Assembly: GCF_000337595.1 (NCBI RefSeq)
Contig: NZ_AOIL01000070.1
Span: 1 to 64,000, forward strand
Source of the DNA: Natrialba taiwanensis DSM 12281
GTDB lineage: Archaea > Halobacteriota > Halobacteria > Halobacteriales > Natrialbaceae
DNA length: 64,000 bases
Direction: 5' to 3'
Positions 1 to 9,470 of the stretch are shown here, in pieces; position 1 is the first letter of the stretch, and the number at the start of each line of letters is the position of its first letter. The notes under the pieces are model-generated. The model was not told the DNA's origin. It saw only the letters and a list, made by a program, of their open reading frames with translations, and searched no databases. A program made the translations under genes and the position numbers.

Positions 1-366
1 CTCGAAGAGCAGTCCCTCGCCCAAGTACTCGAGGGCCACGTGGGGGACCGACGTGCAGACCTCGGTTCGCTCCCAGTAGGTGTAGACGACGAGCGTATCG
101 ATCGATCGATCGAGGACCTGCACCTCACAATCCGCCCCGCAGTGGTCCTTGACGAGACAGTCCGCAAAGTAGTCGGCCGTCTCGTAGGCCCGTTCGAGTT
201 CGGCGAGCGCCGCGTCGGGTCCGCTCGCGAGGTCGACTCGCCAGAGGCTATCGGCGCTGACGTGACACGACAGCGAGCGGACCGACATCTCGGGGTAGTC
301 CGCGAGCACGTCGGCGACCGGGTTCGTTCCTGGTTCGTACTCCAGTGCGAAGACGAACTCTCTCAT
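1..366 (-). CDS. HTH-10 (bacterio-opsin activator-like) regulator, N-terminal part
   Basis: The reading frame starts at an ATG at 366 and is still open at base 1, so only the first 122 residues are present. They begin MREFVFALEYEPG and contain a Cys cluster (ADCLVKDHCGADCEV), then VVYTYWERTEVCTSVPHVA and YLGEGLLFE. This pattern is typical of the N-terminal sensory domain of haloarchaeal one-component regulators that end in an HTH-10 DNA-binding domain related to the bacterio-opsin activator Bat. The HTH lies outside the window, so the assignment rests on the N-terminus alone. The gene is transcribed away from the Asp-rich membrane protein, with about 60 bp between the two starts. Confidence 0.7.
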   Translation of the reverse strand, partial: MREFVFALEYEPGTNPVADVLADYPEMSVRSLSCHVSADSLWRVDLASGPDAALAELERAYETADYFADCLVKDHCGADCEVQVLDRSIDTLVVYTYWERTEVCTSVPHVALEYLGEGLLFE

Positions 367-425
367 TGTCGGTACTAGGGGTTCACGCGACAAATGGTTT
401 CCCGCTCGATGGCGTACCGAGCGGT

Positions 426-986
426 ATGGGACAACCGGCAGCAGCACGGATCAGAACGGAACTCCGCGAGTTCTGGGAGTTCTACCGCGGCTATACGAAG
501 ACGGCGATCCACGCAGCCACTGCGGCCGGACTCACGATCTTCGGACTGCTCATCTTCATCGACCCCTGGTTTGCCGCGATCGCGATCGCCTGTTACGTCG
601 TTCCGCCGGTCACGTTGTACCTGCTGAAGGTGAACTCGATTTGGGAGGCGGGTGACAGCGAGCGCGACCGTCGCGGTGTGAAAGAATCACGGCGGGATCG
701 GGTTCCCGAGACCGACACCGACGCCGGTTCAGCCGAACCGGAGACGGCGCTGATACACCCGCCGTCCGGAAGCGATGCGACTGCTGGTTCGGCTTCCGGG
801 GACGGTGATACAGATACAGATACAGATACAGATTCGGACTCGGATTCGGACGACGGTGACACCGACACCGACACCGATTCCGGGGGCAATGGCGACACGG
901 ACAGCAATACTGACGATGGCGACACCGACTCGGACACGGATACCGACGACGGGGATACCGATTCGGATTCGGACAGCGACGGATAA
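426..986 (+). CDS. Small membrane protein with Asp/Ser/Thr repeat tail
   Basis: This 186-residue protein has a short cytoplasmic N-terminus (MGQPAAARIRTELREFWEFY), then two closely spaced hydrophobic segments at about residues 28-45 and 48-65. The C-terminal half is almost entirely Asp, Ser, Thr and Gly, dominated by DT and DS dipeptides. The underlying DNA is itself repetitive (GATACA and GACACC units). Start 426 is preferred because upstream in-frame starts would run into the divergent regulator and lack protein-like sequence. The membrane part resembles small two-helix haloarchaeal proteins of unknown function. The tail may be a flexible acidic extension. No enzymatic motif is visible. Confidence 0.7.
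   Translation: MGQPAAARIRTELREFWEFYRGYTKTAIHAATAAGLTIFGLLIFIDPWFAAIAIACYVVPPVTLYLLKVNSIWEAGDSERDRRGVKESRRDRVPETDTDAGSAEPETALIHPPSGSDATAGSASGDGDTDTDTDTDSDSDSDDGDTDTDTDSGGNGDTDSNTDDGDTDSDTDTDDGDTDSDSDSDG
801..985 (+). repeat. Low-complexity Asp/Ser/Thr-coding repeat
   Basis: Degenerate 6-nt units (variants of GACACC, GATACA, GATTCG) are tandemly arranged and encode (DT/DS)n. The tract is likely to vary in length by slippage in multiples of six bases, which would keep the frame. Confidence 0.7.
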
Positions 987-1159
987 TGCCGTCGCACGCC
1001 CGTGAGGCGAACATCCGGAGCGACCAGCGATAGAACGCGATTCGTTCAACACGAGCCGGACGACGGTGGAACCGCCACTGTCGATTACTCAACGCGATAG
1101 TCTGCTCCGCCCGGAGTCGAGAACGAACCGCTTTTGCCGCGATTGCCCCAATCCACGCC

Positions 1160-1717
1160 ATGGACCGACTCCTCGCATCGCTTGATGACGCGCCGATCAT
1201 CGACAAAGACGGCTACGAGTACCTCGTCCACCCGATCAGCAACGGCGTTCCGGTGCTTGACCCCGCGCTGTTGCGGGAGGTCGTCGTCGAAGTCATGCAA
1301 ACTGCCGACCTGAACGTCGACAAGATCGTCGCCCCCGAAGCGATGGGAATCCACCTCGCAACCGCAGTGTCGCTACAGACCGACATTCCGCTCGTCGTGA
1401 TCCGCAAGCGAGAGTACGGCCTCGAGGGCGAGGTATCGCTCCACCAGGAGACGGGCTACTCGGAGTCGGAGATGTACATCAACGACGTCGAACCCGGCGA
1501 CCGCGTCGTCATCATCGACGACATGCTCTCGACCGGCGGCACCCTGGCGGCCATCTGTACGGCGCTCGACGATATCGGGGCCGAAATCGCCGACATCGTC
1601 GTCGTCATGCGAAAGGTCGGCCCGTCCGCCCTCGACGAGACGCCGTTCGAGGCGACGAGCCTCATCGACATCACGGTCGAGGACGGGGAGGTTACCGTTC
1701 ACTCATCGCACTGCTGA
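1160..1717 (+). CDS. hpt: Hypoxanthine/guanine phosphoribosyltransferase
   Basis: This 185-residue type I phosphoribosyltransferase transfers ribose-5-phosphate from PRPP to a purine base in purine salvage. The PRPP-binding loop is clear: [13 protein letters not shown] at about residues 114-126, with the two acidic residues followed by STGGT. The length and the N-terminus ([25 protein letters not shown] reads as one block, beginning at 1160) match the archaeal Hpt/Apt-like family. A nucleobase permease lies about 180 bp downstream on the same strand, so uptake and salvage may be coupled. Exact base preference (hypoxanthine, guanine or adenine) cannot be read from sequence. Confidence 0.9.
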   Translation: MDRLLASLDDAPIIDKDGYEYLVHPISNGVPVLDPALLREVVVEVMQTADLNVDKIVAPEAMGIHLATAVSLQTDIPLVVIRKREYGLEGEVSLHQETGYSESEMYINDVEPGDRVVIIDDMLSTGGTLAAICTALDDIGAEIADIVVVMRKVGPSALDETPFEATSLIDITVEDGEVTVHSSHC

Positions 1718-1849
1718 ACTCGGCTTCGAGAGCGAACGGCTCCCTTACCATTCGATTTCCGACAGTTCCGTCGAGTAGCTATCCTACTCCTTGTCGCGCC
1801 AAGATACGCATGTTTATGGGTAAAAGTACTGTTGAGGAGGCGTGGTCTG

Positions 1850-1862
1850 AGCGTATATACGA
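1850..1862 (+). promoter_or_regulatory. Probable TATA box for the nucleobase permease
   Basis: The sequence GTATATACGAG lies about 40-50 bp before the permease ATG and is the only TATA-like stretch in this 182-bp gap. It supports separate transcription of the permease from hpt. Confidence 0.45.
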
Positions 1863-1899
1863 GACTTTTTACCTCTCGATTGCAAGCTGATTCCTAGAG

Positions 1900-3294
1900 A
1901 TGTCGAACGAACCCGGGGATGGCATTCAGCTCGAGTACGGACTCGACGAGAAACCACCGTTGCCGAAGTCGATCCTGCTGGGACTCCAGCACGTCGCGGT
2001 CATGATCGTGCCGGCGACGGCGGTGGCGTACATCGTCGCGGGCAGCGTCGGACTGAGCGGTGCCGATACGGCCTACATCGTCCAGATGGTGCTGTTGTTT
2101 TCCGGCCTGGCGACGATCGTCCAAGCCTACACGGTCGGCCCCGTCGGCGCGAAACTGCCGATCGTTATGGGAACGAGCTTTACGTTCCTCGGCGCGATGA
2201 CGACGATCGGTGCCGACTTCGGTATGGCCGCGGTGTTCGGTGCGATCCTCGTTACCGGCTTCACCGTCGAAGGGCTCATCGGCTGGCAGTTCAGCCGCAT
2301 CAAACCCTTCTTCCCGCCGCTCGTCACCGGTCTCGTCGTCGTCATCATCGGACTGTATCTGATCCCAACGGGAATGGACTACGCCGCCGGCGGCACCGCC
2401 GCCCACGAAGCCGGCGAGTTCGGCGCGCTTCACCACATCGGCCTGGCCGCGCTCGTTCTGGCCATCGCCGTCGGACTCAACATGTTGACGCGCGGAATCA
2501 CCCGGCTCCTGAGCATCCTCGTCGCGATCACGGTCGGCTACGTCGCCGCGGTCGCGGTCGGCCTCGTCGACTTCTCGCCGATCGGGACAGCCGCGTGGAT
2601 CGCCGTTCCGTCACCCACTCGCTTCGGATTCGAGTTCGAACCGATCGCGATCCTCGTCTTCGCCTTTCTCTTTCTCGTCTCCGCGATGGAGACCGTCGGC
2701 GACATGTCCGGCGTGACCGCTGCCGAAGGGCGAAACCCCGACACCCGCGAGTTCCGCGGGGCCCTCTTTACCGACGGTCTGCTGAGTTCGCTCGGCTCCG
2801 TCTTCGCCACCTTCCCCGTCACCTCGTTCTCCCAGAACGTCGGCATTATCACCTTTACGGGCGTGATGAGCCGCCACGTCGTCGGCATCAGCGGCGTCAT
2901 CCTCGCGGTGCTCGGTCTCAGTCCGAAAATCGGTGCCGTCGTCACGACCATCCCGAGCGCCGTCTTCGGCGGTGCCACCCTGCTGATGGTCGGCATGGTC
3001 GCCGCCAGCGGCTTCCGATTGATCGTCCTGCACACTGAACTCGACCGGCGGAACATGGTCATCGTGGCCGTCTCGCTCGGTCTGGGCCTCGGCATCGCGA
3101 CGACCCCGGAAGCGATCAGCGGCCTCCCGAATGCGGCCCAGACGTTCTTCGGCGAGCCGGTGATCCTGACCGCGCTGTCGGCGCTCGTTCTCAACACGTT
3201 CGTTCCCGGGGAACAGAGTCCGCTGTTCGATGCCGAGGGTGCAACTCCCGTGGACGACAACCCAAACCCTGCTCCCAGTTCCAGCGACGACTAG
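1900..3294 (+). CDS. NCS2 family xanthine/uracil permease
   Basis: This 464-residue integral membrane protein has about 12-14 hydrophobic helices and belongs to the NCS2 (UraA/XanQ) nucleobase:cation symporter family. Visible family features include ILLGLQHVAVM near the N-terminus, the PIVMGTSFTFLGAM segment, and the conserved SAMETVGDMSGV and SFSQNVGIITFTGVMSRHV motifs. The latter two hold the Glu and Asn/Gln positions that line the substrate site in this fold. The C-terminus is a short hydrophilic Pro/Asp-rich tail. Position after hpt suggests a purine substrate (xanthine, hypoxanthine or guanine), but uracil cannot be excluded. Confidence 0.88.
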   Translation: MSNEPGDGIQLEYGLDEKPPLPKSILLGLQHVAVMIVPATAVAYIVAGSVGLSGADTAYIVQMVLLFSGLATIVQAYTVGPVGAKLPIVMGTSFTFLGAMTTIGADFGMAAVFGAILVTGFTVEGLIGWQFSRIKPFFPPLVTGLVVVIIGLYLIPTGMDYAAGGTAAHEAGEFGALHHIGLAALVLAIAVGLNMLTRGITRLLSILVAITVGYVAAVAVGLVDFSPIGTAAWIAVPSPTRFGFEFEPIAILVFAFLFLVSAMETVGDMSGVTAAEGRNPDTREFRGALFTDGLLSSLGSVFATFPVTSFSQNVGIITFTGVMSRHVVGISGVILAVLGLSPKIGAVVTTIPSAVFGGATLLMVGMVAASGFRLIVLHTELDRRNMVIVAVSLGLGLGIATTPEAISGLPNAAQTFFGEPVILTALSALVLNTFVPGEQSPLFDAEGATPVDDNPNPAPSSSDD

Positions 3295-3485
3295 CGTCTC
3301 TCACGAAGACGGCTCCTTCTACATCCTCGCCCCGGATCGCCTCGAGAAGAAGTTTCGTGCGCGGTCGGTAATTCGAGAGATATCATGAATATTATACTAT
3401 GGGCGAGGTGATGGGGCCCTATATTGTGCGGGATCATCTGTCGGTGAGCGAGCGGTTTGGAGAACCTGAGCGATACCGTTCACCA

Positions 3486-3657
3486 AGCGCTGCGCGTAGC
3501 GCTCGGGCCGACGACTGGCCCGGAAGCCGCGTTTACGCGGCTGAGGGAGGAGGAGTACTTTTCATCAAAGCTAAGCGGGATCGAAGATCCCGCGAGGTAC
3601 GAAAGAGCGTTCCACTCGTTCGATATTTTGCCGAGTGCGGCCGCGAAGCGACCGCAC
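3486..3657. repeat. Array of six consecutive stem-loops in non-coding DNA
   Basis: Six inverted repeats follow one another. Stems are 3486-3491/3498-3503 (AGCGCT), 3504-3509/3517-3522 (CGGGCC), 3525-3531/3536-3542 (AGCCGCG), 3575-3582/3586-3593 (GCGGGATC with a GAA loop), 3600-3607/3615-3622 (one mismatch) and 3635-3644/3648-3657 (one mismatch, GAA loop). The surrounding 3295-3676 gap carries no protein I recognise. Short open frames cross it but show no conserved features. It could be a structured RNA, a decayed mobile-element end or a repeat-family member. No second copy is in this window. Confidence 0.65.
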
Positions 3658-3676
3658 GCTGAGCAAATGTTTGGTT

Positions 3677-4828
3677 CTAGAAGCCCTTGCCGAGCATCTC
3701 GCGCGCGATGACGTTCTTCTGAATTTCGGAGGTGCCCTCGTAGATCTGGGTGATCTTGGCGTCGCGGTAGAACCGCTCGACCGGGAAGTCGTTGACGTAG
3801 CCGGCACCGCCGTGGATCTGGACGGCTTCGTCAGCGGCCTCGACGGCGATTCGGGAGGCGTACTCCTTGGCCATCGAGGCGAGTTTGGTGATGTCGTTGC
3901 CCTGGTCGACGTTCCAGGCCGCCTTGTAGGTCAGGTTGCGGGCCGCCTCGGTGTTCGTCGCCATCTCGGCGAGTTTGTGCTGGATAGCCTGGAACTCCGA
4001 GATCGACTGGCCGAACTGCTCGCGGTCCTGGGCGTACTCGAGTGCAGCGCGGGTGGCACCCTTGGCGATGCCGACGCCCTGTGCGGCGACGGCGGTGCGG
4101 GTCTCGTCGAAGAACTGCATCTGCTGCATGAACGCGGCGTCTTTGGTGCCGATGAGGTTCTCCTCGGGGACGCGCACGTCGTCGAAGACGAGTTCAGCCG
4201 TGTCCGAGGCGCGGATGCCCAGTTTGCCGGTGATCTTCTCGGCGGAGAAGCCGTCCCGGTCGGATTCGACGACGATCTGGCTGAAGCCGTTGTAGCGGCC
4301 CTGTGCGTCGGGGTTGGTCTTACAGAGGACGACGAAGAAGTCGCCGACGGTCCCGTTGGTGATCCACATCTTGTTGCCGTTGATCACCCACTCGTCGCCG
4401 TCCTTCTCGGCGCGGGTCGAGACGGAGGACACGTCGGAGCCGGTGTCGGGCTCGGAGATCGCAGCGCCGGAGATTTTCTCGCCGAGCGCGACGGGTTCGA
4501 GGAAGCGCTCCTTCTGGTCGTCGGTTCCGAAGTTCATGATTGCCTCGCAACCGAAGGAGGTCGAGATGATCGACAGCGCGATTCCAGGGTCGTAGGAGAA
4601 CAGTTCCTCGGTGATGATCGCGGTGTCGAGGATGGAGTAGCCGGCACCGCCGTAGTCGATCGGGATGTACGAGCCGGTCAGGCCCATTTCGGCGGCCTCG
4701 TCGATGACGTCGTGGGGGTACTTCTCCTGTTCGTCGTACTCCTCGGCGATGGGGACGATTTCGTTTTCGGCGAACCGCTGTACCTCTTCGCGGATCTGCT
4801 CCTGTTCTTCGGTGAGACCGAATTCCAT
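3677..4828 (-). CDS. Acyl-CoA dehydrogenase
   Basis: This 383-residue FAD flavoenzyme oxidises acyl-CoA to trans-2-enoyl-CoA, the first step of beta-oxidation. The order is the N-terminal helical domain, the middle beta domain with the signature [13 protein letters not shown] (about 125-137) and MWITNG, then the C-terminal helical domain with [16 protein letters not shown]. The catalytic base is visible as Glu364 in [10 protein letters not shown]. The start is the ATG at 4828; a TTG two codons upstream is in frame but less likely. It is divergent from the fused hydroxyacyl-CoA dehydrogenase/hydratase over a 115-bp shared promoter region, so the two probably act in one fatty-acid or branched-acid degradation pathway. 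Chain-length preference is not readable. Confidence 0.93.
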   Translation of the reverse strand: MEFGLTEEQEQIREEVQRFAENEIVPIAEEYDEQEKYPHDVIDEAAEMGLTGSYIPIDYGGAGYSILDTAIITEELFSYDPGIALSIISTSFGCEAIMNFGTDDQKERFLEPVALGEKISGAAISEPDTGSDVSSVSTRAEKDGDEWVINGNKMWITNGTVGDFFVVLCKTNPDAQGRYNGFSQIVVESDRDGFSAEKITGKLGIRASDTAELVFDDVRVPEENLIGTKDAAFMQQMQFFDETRTAVAAQGVGIAKGATRAALEYAQDREQFGQSISEFQAIQHKLAEMATNTEAARNLTYKAAWNVDQGNDITKLASMAKEYASRIAVEAADEAVQIHGGAGYVNDFPVERFYRDAKITQIYEGTSEIQKNVIAREMLGKGF

Positions 4829-4943
4829 GGTCAATCGTTATTATCCGAGCGATAAAGAGCTTTGTAACCGGCTATAAACGCAAAGAAAGTTTCTAACCCG
4901 GAAGAGGGAAACGTTCAAACGGGTGCCCATTGCATGATTATTC
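4829..4943. promoter_or_regulatory. Shared divergent promoter region for beta-oxidation genes
   Basis: This 115-bp gap separates two divergently transcribed beta-oxidation genes and is markedly more AT-rich than its surroundings (for example GGCTATAAACGC and CGTTATTATCCG). It must hold both promoters and possibly a common operator. I cannot assign a specific regulator site. Confidence 0.5.
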
Positions 4944-6917
4944 ATGGAACTGGAAGACATCAACACCGTCGCAGTTCTCGGCGCGGGGAACATGGGACAC
5001 GGCATCGCGGAGGTCGCCGCGATGGCGGGCTACGAGGTCGCACTTCGCGACATCAAAGACGAGTTCGTCCAGAACGGCTACGAGCAGATCGAGTGGTCGC
5101 TGAACAAGCTCGCGGAGAAAGACCAGCTCAGCCAGGACGACGCCGATGCCGCCCTCGAACGCGTCACGCCGCTGGTCGACGTCGAGGAGGCCGTCGGCAA
5201 TGCGGATGTTATCATCGAGGCCGTCCCGGAGAAGATGGAGATCAAGAAGGACGTCTACGGCGAGGTCGAGGAACACGCACCCGACCGCGCCATCTTCGCG
5301 ACGAACACCTCGAGTCTCTCCATTACCGAACTCGCGGACGTGACGGAGCGTCCCGAGCAGTTCTGCGGGATGCACTTTTTCAACCCGCCGGTCCGGATGC
5401 AACTCGTCGAGGTCATCTCCGGCGCGGAAAGTGCCGAAGACACTCTCGATGTGATCGAGGAACTCGCCGAAGACTTCGGCAAGACGCCGGTCCGCGTCCA
5501 CAAGGACTCGCCCGGCTTCATCGTCAACCGCATCCTCGTCCCCCTGATGAACGAGGCCAGCTGGCTCGTCAGCGAGGACGAGACGACCATCGCCGAGGTT
5601 GACTCGACCACGAAGTACGACATGGGTCTGCCGATGGGGAGCTTCGAACTCGGCGACCAGGTCGGCAACGACGTGAGCTACCACGTCCTCGAATACATGC
5701 ACGAGGTGCTCGGCGACGCCTACGAGCCGGCTCCGCTCCTCGAGACGAAAGTCGAAAACGAAGAACTCGGCAAGAAAACCGGCAAGGGCTTCTACGACTA
5801 CGAGGACGGCAACGGCGTCGATATCCCGACCGACGAACAGTCCGAGTTCGTCAAAGAACGGCTGCTCGCGACGATGGCCAACGAGGCGGCGAAGCTGATC
5901 GGTAACGATGTCGCCCCGCCGGAGTCCATCGACGAGGCCGTCCAGCTCGGTGCCGGCTTCCCCGACGGCCCGGTCAAACTCGTCGACGAGTTCGGTCTCG
6001 AACCGCTCCTCGAAACGCTCGAGGACGCCTACGACGAGACCGGTCACGAGCGCTACGCGCCGGCCGACTACCTCGCGGAGCGCGCGGAAGCCGGTGGCTT
6101 CTACGAGTCCGCTGACGACGAGGCCGGCGTCGACTTCGACGCCATCCACGTCGAGTACCCCGGCGACATGGTCGGACACATCGTCCTCGACCGCCCGCAC
6201 CGCATGAACACCATCAGCGACGACCTGCTGGCCGAACTCTCCGAGGCCATCGACCTGCTCGAGGACGACGAGGAGGTCCGCGCGCTGCTCATCACCGGCG
6301 CGGGCGAGAAGGCCTTCTCGGCCGGTGCCGACGTGCAGAGCATGGCCGCCGGCGGTGCCGACCCCATCGGCGCGGTCGAACTCTCGAAGAAAGGCCAGTC
6401 GACGTTCGGCAAGCTCGAAGCCTGCGACATGCCGGTCGTGGCCGCTATCGACGGCTACTGTCTCGGCGGCGGCATGGAACTGGCCACCTGCGCGGATCTA
6501 CGCGTCGCAAGCGACCGCTCCGAGTTCGGCCAGCCCGAACTCGATCTCGGTCTGCTCCCCGGCTGGGGCGGTACCCAGCGCTTGAAACACATCGTCGGCG
6601 AGGGCCGCGCAAAGGAGATCATCCTCACCGCCGAGCGCTACGAGGCCGCGACGATGGAAGAGTTCGGCTTCGTCAACGAACTCGTCGGCAACGACGAACT
6701 CGTGGACGCGGCGCTCGACCTGGCGACCGACCTCGCCGGCGGGCCGCCGATCGCACAGAAGTTCACCAAGCGCGCGATGCTCGCGGGTCGCGACGACACC
6801 GAGGCGGGTCTCGAGTACGAATCCTCCGCGTTCGGCCACCTGATGGCGACGGACGACCTGATGGAGGGCATCACGGCGTTCATGGGCGACGGTGAGCCGG
6901 AGTTCGAGGGGAAGTGA
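4944..6917 (+). CDS. Fused 3-hydroxyacyl-CoA dehydrogenase / enoyl-CoA hydratase
   Basis: This 657-residue bifunctional enzyme is predicted to hydrate enoyl-CoA and oxidise the resulting L-3-hydroxyacyl-CoA with NAD+. The N-terminal half is the dehydrogenase: a Rossmann motif VLGAGNMGHG at 11-20, NTSSLSITELA, and the catalytic His144 in CGMHFFNPPV, then DSPGFIVNRILVPL. The C-terminal third is a crotonase fold: FSAGADVQSM (oxyanion hole), GYCLGGGMELATC and FGQPELDLGLLPGWGGTQR, which carry the two acidic catalytic positions. The domain order is dehydrogenase first, the reverse of bacterial FadB, and is common in archaea. It sits divergent from an acyl-CoA dehydrogenase. Confidence 0.93.
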   Translation: MELEDINTVAVLGAGNMGHGIAEVAAMAGYEVALRDIKDEFVQNGYEQIEWSLNKLAEKDQLSQDDADAALERVTPLVDVEEAVGNADVIIEAVPEKMEIKKDVYGEVEEHAPDRAIFATNTSSLSITELADVTERPEQFCGMHFFNPPVRMQLVEVISGAESAEDTLDVIEELAEDFGKTPVRVHKDSPGFIVNRILVPLMNEASWLVSEDETTIAEVDSTTKYDMGLPMGSFELGDQVGNDVSYHVLEYMHEVLGDAYEPAPLLETKVENEELGKKTGKGFYDYEDGNGVDIPTDEQSEFVKERLLATMANEAAKLIGNDVAPPESIDEAVQLGAGFPDGPVKLVDEFGLEPLLETLEDAYDETGHERYAPADYLAERAEAGGFYESADDEAGVDFDAIHVEYPGDMVGHIVLDRPHRMNTISDDLLAELSEAIDLLEDDEEVRALLITGAGEKAFSAGADVQSMAAGGADPIGAVELSKKGQSTFGKLEACDMPVVAAIDGYCLGGGMELATCADLRVASDRSEFGQPELDLGLLPGWGGTQRLKHIVGEGRAKEIILTAERYEAATMEEFGFVNELVGNDELVDAALDLATDLAGGPPIAQKFTKRAMLAGRDDTEAGLEYESSAFGHLMATDDLMEGITAFMGDGEPEFEGK

Positions 6918-7258
6918 GGCCGACCGTCGAAAGACGAACACAGCGAGTCTTTCGGTAGCGAACCGGCGTTCGAAGGGCAGTAGAAGACGACGGTGTCCGA
7001 CTGAGAGCGACAAGAAACGCTCTCGCGTGTCTCTTGCGGTTCTTGAACGCTTGCGATTTCGGCGCGTTCGATCCGATCACAGCGTGTGGCGGGCGTCTCG
7101 AGTCGAACTGCGAGCTTCTGTTCGGTGCAGTCGTTCGAGCGCTGCTGTCTGCTTGCATTCATCTCCCGTCGCCCGCGACACGTTGGACACCCGTTCTAGA
7201 CGGATGGTCGCGCAGTCGCGCAGTCCCACCGTTCGTTTGGCGTTGTTGACGACTCCGA
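6918..7258. other. Intergenic region with two terminator-like hairpins
   Basis: This 341-bp gap lies between the fused beta-oxidation gene and the convergent sensor kinase. It holds no recognisable gene. Two perfect inverted repeats are present: CGAAAGAC at 6928-6935 with GTCTTTCG at 6947-6954, 10 bp after the upstream stop codon, and GAGAGCG at 7003-7009 with CGCTCTC at 7018-7024. They could end transcription from the left. Confidence 0.5.
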
Positions 7259-9232
7259 TCACGAACTCGATCGTCCGGCCACCGTCACGAACTCGAACCG
7301 TGCGCCGCCGGCCTCGCTCTCTGTCGCGGTAACGCGCCAGTCGTGGCCCGCCGCGACCTCGCGGACGACCCAGAGTCCGATACCGAGGCCGTCCGCGTCG
7401 GTCGACACCGAGGGATCGAAGAGTTCAGCGGCGGCGGCGAACTCGTCGGGAAGGCCAGCCCCGTCGTCCACGACGAAGAAGCCGCACGGGTCGTCCGCTT
7501 CCAGTTCCCCGCCGGTGCCGTTCTCGATCTCGTCCGCTCCGAGCGAACACGCGCCGCACTCGAGTGTGCCGACCCGGACGGTCAGTTCGTGCTCGGACTC
7601 GTCGCCGTCGCAGCCGTGTTCGATCGCGTTCCGAAACAGGTTCTCGAAGACGCGCAACAGTCGGGAGCGATCGGCTGTGAGCGTCATCGTATCCACGATC
7701 GAGAGCATCGCCCCGCCGGTCGAGACGTGGTTCCAGGCCTCCGTCGCAGCCGATTCGAGATCGACGCGCGTTGTTTCACTCGCCCACGCGCCGTCGCGAG
7801 CGATCGCCAGCACGTCGTCGATAATTGCCTCCATGCGATCGAGACTGCGCCGAGCCGTCGGAAGGTGCTCGAGCGACTCCGTCTCTGCGACGAGTTCGAG
7901 ATAGCCCTGGGCGATGCCGAGGGGGTTGCGCAGGTCGTGGCTGACGATGCGGGCGAACGCGTCGAGGCGCTCGTTCTGCTCGCGAAGGCGGCGCTCGTTT
8001 CGCTTTCGCTCGGTAACGTCTCGGACGACGCCGACGCAGCCGCTGAACTCGTCGTCGTGGACGAGGACGGTGAGTTGGACTTCGCAGGGAATCCGGGTCC
8101 CGGACTTCGTTTCGAGCGGGGCCTCGATCGTTGTCGAACGGTCGTTGCTTCGAAGCAGCGAGCCGATCGCCGTTTCGGCACGGTCGATGGTCGACTCGTC
8201 GAAGAGCAAGTCGGCGTGTTCGCCGAGCAGTCCCTCGCGCGTGTAGCCGGTCATCTCGACGATCGCGTCGTTGATCGTCATGATGTGGCCGGCCGCATCG
8301 AGGACGTAAATGCCGTCCCCTGCTGTCTCGACGAGGCGTTCGTACCGGTGCAGGGTCTGCTCTTGCTGTTCGAGCTGGCCGCGGATCGCGATCGTTTCGA
8401 GGACGTGCGAGGCCACCTCGGCGACCGACCGAATCGTCCCGCGTTCGGCCGCCGACAGCGCCGTGTCCGCGTACACCACGAGCACGCCGTAGCGCTCCTC
8501 AGACGTTGCAAGGGGCGAAACTGCCACCGCCTGCACGTCGCGTTCGCGGGCACGATCGGCAAACGGAATCGGCCGCGTGGAGTCGGTACTGGCGGTCTGT
8601 AAGGTCTGCGTGTACAGCGCGCGTTCGAGCAACGGATTCGCACCGTTGCCGACTCGAAACGTCCGGTGTGTCGGCCAACTGGTCGCATCGGGGTCCGTGA
8701 TCCAGGGCACGACCGACTGCTCACCGCGGTCGTACTCGCCAACCCAGGCGAATACGAACGCATCGCTCGCCGTAAACGTCGTGCGAAGCACCTGCTCGAC
8801 GGTTCGCGGCGACGTCGCATCGGCCAACTCACACCGGATCGTCTCGACGAGTTCAGGACGGCGATCTGCGGTTGAACTCGGGGTGATACTGTCGAGAATC
8901 AGCTGTGCGAGATCCGTTGCGGGAGCCGTCGCCGGGTTGGATGCGGAAAGTTCGGTGAGAACCGGCGTCGTCTCGCCGCCGTCCGCATCCCAGTAGCCGA
9001 ATATCGAGAGATCCGGCGCGACGGATTCGAGGGTGCTGCGGACGGCCGGAACGTCCGAAATCGTTCCCGCATCGATGACGACGGCGTCGACCGGGTCCCG
9101 TTCGAGACGGTCGATAGCTACAGCAGGCTCCCGTGCAACGGCGACGCTAACGGGTGCATCCGTCAGTGCGAGCGTCAGCGTTGCTCGCGTCGACCGATCG
9201 CGACTTATACAGAGGATCTGTCGACGGCTCAT
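7259..9232 (-). CDS. PAS-domain sensor histidine kinase with degenerate receiver
   Basis: This 657-residue soluble sensor kinase starts at ATG 9232 (MSRRQILCISRD). Residues 1-120 resemble a receiver domain with VVIDAG at the strand that normally holds the phospho-acceptor, but the usual acidic pocket is not complete. About 125-290 looks like a GAF domain (VSPLATSEERYGVLVVYAD). A PAS domain spans about 295-405 (GIYVLDAAGHIMTINDAIVEMTGYT). HisKA follows with the phospho-acceptor His432 in IVSHDLRNPLG, then HATPase_c with the N-box NLFRNAIEHG (Asn535) and DDGAGLPDE, GLGIGL. No transmembrane segment is visible. The signal is unknown and no partner response regulator is adjacent. Confidence 0.88.
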   Translation of the reverse strand: MSRRQILCISRDRSTRATLTLALTDAPVSVAVAREPAVAIDRLERDPVDAVVIDAGTISDVPAVRSTLESVAPDLSIFGYWDADGGETTPVLTELSASNPATAPATDLAQLILDSITPSSTADRRPELVETIRCELADATSPRTVEQVLRTTFTASDAFVFAWVGEYDRGEQSVVPWITDPDATSWPTHRTFRVGNGANPLLERALYTQTLQTASTDSTRPIPFADRARERDVQAVAVSPLATSEERYGVLVVYADTALSAAERGTIRSVAEVASHVLETIAIRGQLEQQEQTLHRYERLVETAGDGIYVLDAAGHIMTINDAIVEMTGYTREGLLGEHADLLFDESTIDRAETAIGSLLRSNDRSTTIEAPLETKSGTRIPCEVQLTVLVHDDEFSGCVGVVRDVTERKRNERRLREQNERLDAFARIVSHDLRNPLGIAQGYLELVAETESLEHLPTARRSLDRMEAIIDDVLAIARDGAWASETTRVDLESAATEAWNHVSTGGAMLSIVDTMTLTADRSRLLRVFENLFRNAIEHGCDGDESEHELTVRVGTLECGACSLGADEIENGTGGELEADDPCGFFVVDDGAGLPDEFAAAAELFDPSVSTDADGLGIGLWVVREVAAGHDWRVTATESEAGGARFEFVTVAGRSSS

Positions 9233-9470
9233 AGCGGAGGGGGTGTGACGCGGTTCTGTCTCGGTGTCATCGTCGTCATCTCTATTGTCGGCACTATGAT
9301 CGTCGCCGGCGTCGGCAGCGTCACCAGTAAGTGTCCAACGGGAACCATCACACGACTGCACTCGTGTGAGAACTAATTGTTCTTTCTACATATCTGCCGT
9401 CTCGGTTGTAAGAACCGCACGCAGTGGGTGCCGAAGTGATGGAGGCGGGAAGCGGAGCTACCGACTACAC

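Noticed and set aside
3457-3711. Small open frame with a plausible-looking peptide in the stem-loop tract
   Set aside because: It needs a TTG start, crosses all hairpins, runs into the acyl-CoA dehydrogenase 3' end, and has no recognisable family; the inverted repeats explain the sequence better.
3635-4855. Long plus-strand open frame of about 400 codons
   Set aside because: It is exactly antisense to the acyl-CoA dehydrogenase, which has full motifs; long antisense frames are normal in GC-rich haloarchaeal DNA.
6892-7332. Arg/Ser-rich plus-strand frame across the gap after the beta-oxidation gene
   Set aside because: It overlaps both neighbouring genes and has a composition (Arg/Ser) typical of wrong-frame translation in this genome.
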